A stretch of DNA of 7,869 bases from Actinomycetes bacterium (GTDB lineage: Bacteria; Actinomycetota; Actinomycetes; JAJYSQ01): positions 1-7,869 of the forward strand of contig JAJYSQ010000056.1 in NCBI GenBank assembly GCA_021793495.1. Reading direction: 5' to 3'. Below the pieces are notes generated by a model, which was not told the origin of the DNA, searched no databases, and worked only from the letters and a program-made list of their open reading frames with translations. The position numbers and the translations under genes were made by a program. Each line of letters begins with the position of its first letter. Position 1 is the first letter of the stretch. Of the stretch, positions 6,476 through 7,869 are shown one piece after another.

Positions 6476-7786
6476 GTGACGGCTGCGCTGGCTGGTCCGG
6501 GCGACGACCTGATCGACCGGCTCGTCGGGGTTCGCTCCTCGAAGCCGACGTACTACGCGGAGTGGCGACGCAAGGCGGTCAGCCTCGAGCACGCCGTACA
6601 GGCGCTGCACGCGGTCACCACCTCGCTGTCGGTGACGAGCGGCGGGCCTCACGCGGTGTGCGACCGGTTGGTGGAGGCGCTGGTCGACCACCTGGGCGGA
6701 GTGGCTGCCGGGATCTGGTTCGTCCCGGGCCGGGAACGTACCGGGGTGCTACGGACGACCACCTTCCGGACGGGGCAGGGCAGGCGCCGGGTCGATCTGC
6801 AGGAGCTCGCCCCACAGGCCCGGCAGGCCGCGGCCCGGGTGGTCGAGACGGGCGGTCCGGTCCTCGGCTCGGGCTCGCTGTCCGACCGGCTCGCGGGCGG
6901 ACGAGTGCTGGCGGTGCCCATGGAGTACGCCGGGGGTGTCATCGGGGTCTTGTTCGTCGAGTGGGTCGAGGGGGACCCCGGTCCCGAGCTCGACGACCTC
7001 GTGCTGTGCGCGCTGGGCCAGCACATCGCCGTGATGGTGGAGAACGCCTGCCTCTACCGGGAGAACGCGGACCGCTCCAGCCAGCTACGCCGGGCCGGTC
7101 GGGACCTGGCCCGAGCCCGGCGTGACCGGTTGTTGATCGCCGAGCGGCATCGGATCGCCCGGGAGCTGCACGACAACGTGGCGCAGTACCTGGTGGGCAT
7201 CGGTATGGATCTGGAGTGGTGCCGGCGCCACTGCGCGCCGGCTCCACCGGGAGTGGTGCCGCGGATCACCCGGGCGAAGTCGATGACGCACACGGCGCTG
7301 ACCCAGATCCGGGGCGCGGTCAGAGAGCTCTCGTCCACCCCGGGCGGACGTCCGGACCTCGCCGCAGCTCTGCGCGGCATGGCCGTGGAGGTGTGCAGCC
7401 TTCGTGACGTGGCCTGCCACGTGACGATCCGCGGCGAGTGCGCCGAGGTCGAGCGTGACGTCGCCGACGCGCTGTACCACATCGCTCAGGAGGCGCTGTT
7501 CAACGTGGTCCGCCATGCCGAGGCGGACCAGACGTGGGTGAGCCTGGCCGTGGACGCCACCGGGATCCGGTTGAGCATCGCCGACAACGGCCAGGGTGAT
7601 GCCCGTCTGGTGAGGCGGTTCATCACCGAACGCCAGCGCTCACCGGGGTGCGTGGGGCTGGCGAACATCGCCGCCCGGTGCCGAGAAGCCGGGGGACAGC
7701 TGCGTGTCCTGGCTCGGCGTGGCGGTGGTATCCGGCTGACCGTGACCATCAAGCCGCCGGCGGACGGGTCGTGCCGCCGTGACTGA
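6476..7786 (+). CDS. Soluble GAF-domain histidine kinase, NarL/DesK type (HisKA_3)
   Basis: Cytosolic sensor kinase, 436 aa, expected to autophosphorylate on histidine and pass phosphate to a NarL-type response regulator. No membrane segments or signal peptide are seen. A short N-terminal segment (KPTYYAEWRRK, 23-33) leads into a GAF-like sensor domain at about 55-190, then a coiled linker (about 190-225). The HisKA_3 box is ERHRIARELHDNVAQ, with His232 as phosphate acceptor and the DxxxQ phosphatase motif (Asp233, Gln237). The HATPase_c domain has the N-box EALFNVVRHA (Glu339, Asn343), the G1 box DNGQG (370-374) and GLANI (394-398). GTG at 6476 is chosen because GGAGG (6464-6468) lies seven bases upstream; GTG at 6458 overlapping the dehydrogenase stop is possible but has no ribosome binding site. 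It sits 14 bp after the dehydrogenase stop, as kinases do near ErcA-type enzymes, so an alcohol- or aldehyde-derived signal is a reasonable guess. The ligand is unknown. Confidence 0.92.
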   Translation: MTAALAGPGDDLIDRLVGVRSSKPTYYAEWRRKAVSLEHAVQALHAVTTSLSVTSGGPHAVCDRLVEALVDHLGGVAAGIWFVPGRERTGVLRTTTFRTGQGRRRVDLQELAPQARQAAARVVETGGPVLGSGSLSDRLAGGRVLAVPMEYAGGVIGVLFVEWVEGDPGPELDDLVLCALGQHIAVMVENACLYRENADRSSQLRRAGRDLARARRDRLLIAERHRIARELHDNVAQYLVGIGMDLEWCRRHCAPAPPGVVPRITRAKSMTHTALTQIRGAVRELSSTPGGRPDLAAALRGMAVEVCSLRDVACHVTIRGECAEVERDVADALYHIAQEALFNVVRHAEADQTWVSLAVDATGIRLSIADNGQGDARLVRRFITERQRSPGCVGLANIAARCREAGGQLRVLARRGGGIRLTVTIKPPADGSCRRD

Positions 7787-7808
7787 GCCCGCCGTGACCG
7801 AGCCCGCC
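7779..7808 (+). repeat. 15-bp tandem duplication at a gene start
   Basis: GTGACTGAGCCCGCC (7779-7793) is followed at once by GTGACCGAGCCCGCC (7794-7808), 14 of 15 bases identical, and then another GTG. The duplicated block encodes VTEPA twice and offers two or three in-frame GTG starts. The first copy also carries the kinase stop codon in the other frame; in the second copy the T-to-C change removes that TGA. Confidence 0.85.
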
Positions 7809-7869
7809 GTGCATCTGGTGCGAGATCGGAAGCGCGTCGTGTTGGGCGGCGGTGTGGTTCTTGCAGCAA
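7779..7869 (+). CDS. Start of a downstream gene, probable response regulator, 3'-cut
   Basis: GTG at 7779 overlaps the kinase stop (TGA at 7784-7786) by eight bases, a typical arrangement for translationally coupled kinase and regulator genes. The frame stays open to the window end, but only the first 14 codons (VTEPAVTEPAVHLV) can be trusted, because sequence from 7823 matches a sequencing adapter. A hydrophobic strand beginning VHLV would suit the first strand of a receiver domain, yet the acidic pair that should follow lies beyond the reliable sequence. The response-regulator identity rests on gene order only. GGACGGG (7762-7768) could be a ribosome binding site at slightly long spacing. 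Confidence 0.4.
   Translation, partial: MTEPAVTEPAVHLVRDRKRVVLGGGVVLAA
7823..7869. other. Probable Illumina TruSeq adapter remnant at contig end
   Basis: From 7823 the sequence reads AGATCGGAAG, then one mismatch, then GCGTCGTGT, one mismatch, then GGG. Against the TruSeq universal adapter as I remember it, the first 20 bases match at 19 positions and an ungapped 40-base comparison matches at about 30. On the reverse strand it encodes PTRRASDL, nearly the PTRRSSDL peptide known from adapter-contaminated databases. It ends exactly at the window edge. The mismatches suggest low-quality read ends. Anything translated through here should be distrusted. Confidence 0.85.

Noticed and set aside
7823..7869. 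Continuation of a glycine-rich nucleotide-binding protein (VVLGGGVVLAA)
   Set aside because: The residues come from adapter-like sequence at the contig end, so the apparent dinucleotide-binding motif is not genomic evidence.

Overview
The window is GC-rich throughout, with strong G/C bias at third codon positions and frequent GTG starts. Together with a DNA polymerase I that lacks proofreading residues and carries a Tyr in the O-helix, this points to a high-GC actinobacterium (Actinomycetota). Genus cannot be assigned from the sequence alone.

Layout. (1) Bases 1-2685, plus strand: polA, missing only its extreme N-terminus at the window edge. (2) 2685-2769: a 13-bp perfect hairpin overlapping the polA stop codon, then four perfect tandem copies of a 14-bp unit, lying between convergent genes. 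(3) 2771-4919, minus strand: a two-gene unit, an AqpM-like MIP channel followed by a glutathione-independent formaldehyde dehydrogenase (fdhA type). The 91-bp spacer holds a 16-bp direct repeat. (4) 4920-5252: a divergent intergenic region with one candidate promoter in each direction and small inverted repeats. (5) 5253-7786, plus strand: an iron-type (group III) alcohol dehydrogenase of the ErcA-like sort, then a soluble GAF/HisKA_3/HATPase histidine kinase. (6) 7779-7822: the first codons of a further gene overlapping the kinase stop, probably the cognate response regulator, starting with a duplicated five-codon block. (7) 7823-7869: sequence closely matching an Illumina TruSeq adapter, so the contig end is probably not genomic.

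How the genes may work together. The MIP channel could admit small alcohols, polyols or water. The iron-type dehydrogenase would oxidise an alcohol to an aldehyde, or act as a sensor-linked accessory enzyme as ErcA does in Pseudomonas. The FdhA-type enzyme would remove formaldehyde using NAD+. The cytosolic GAF kinase and the cut-off downstream gene would supply regulation, possibly of both divergent transcripts. Family assignments are well supported by motifs; the joint alcohol/C1 role is inferred from gene context. polA is a housekeeping neighbour and not part of this module.
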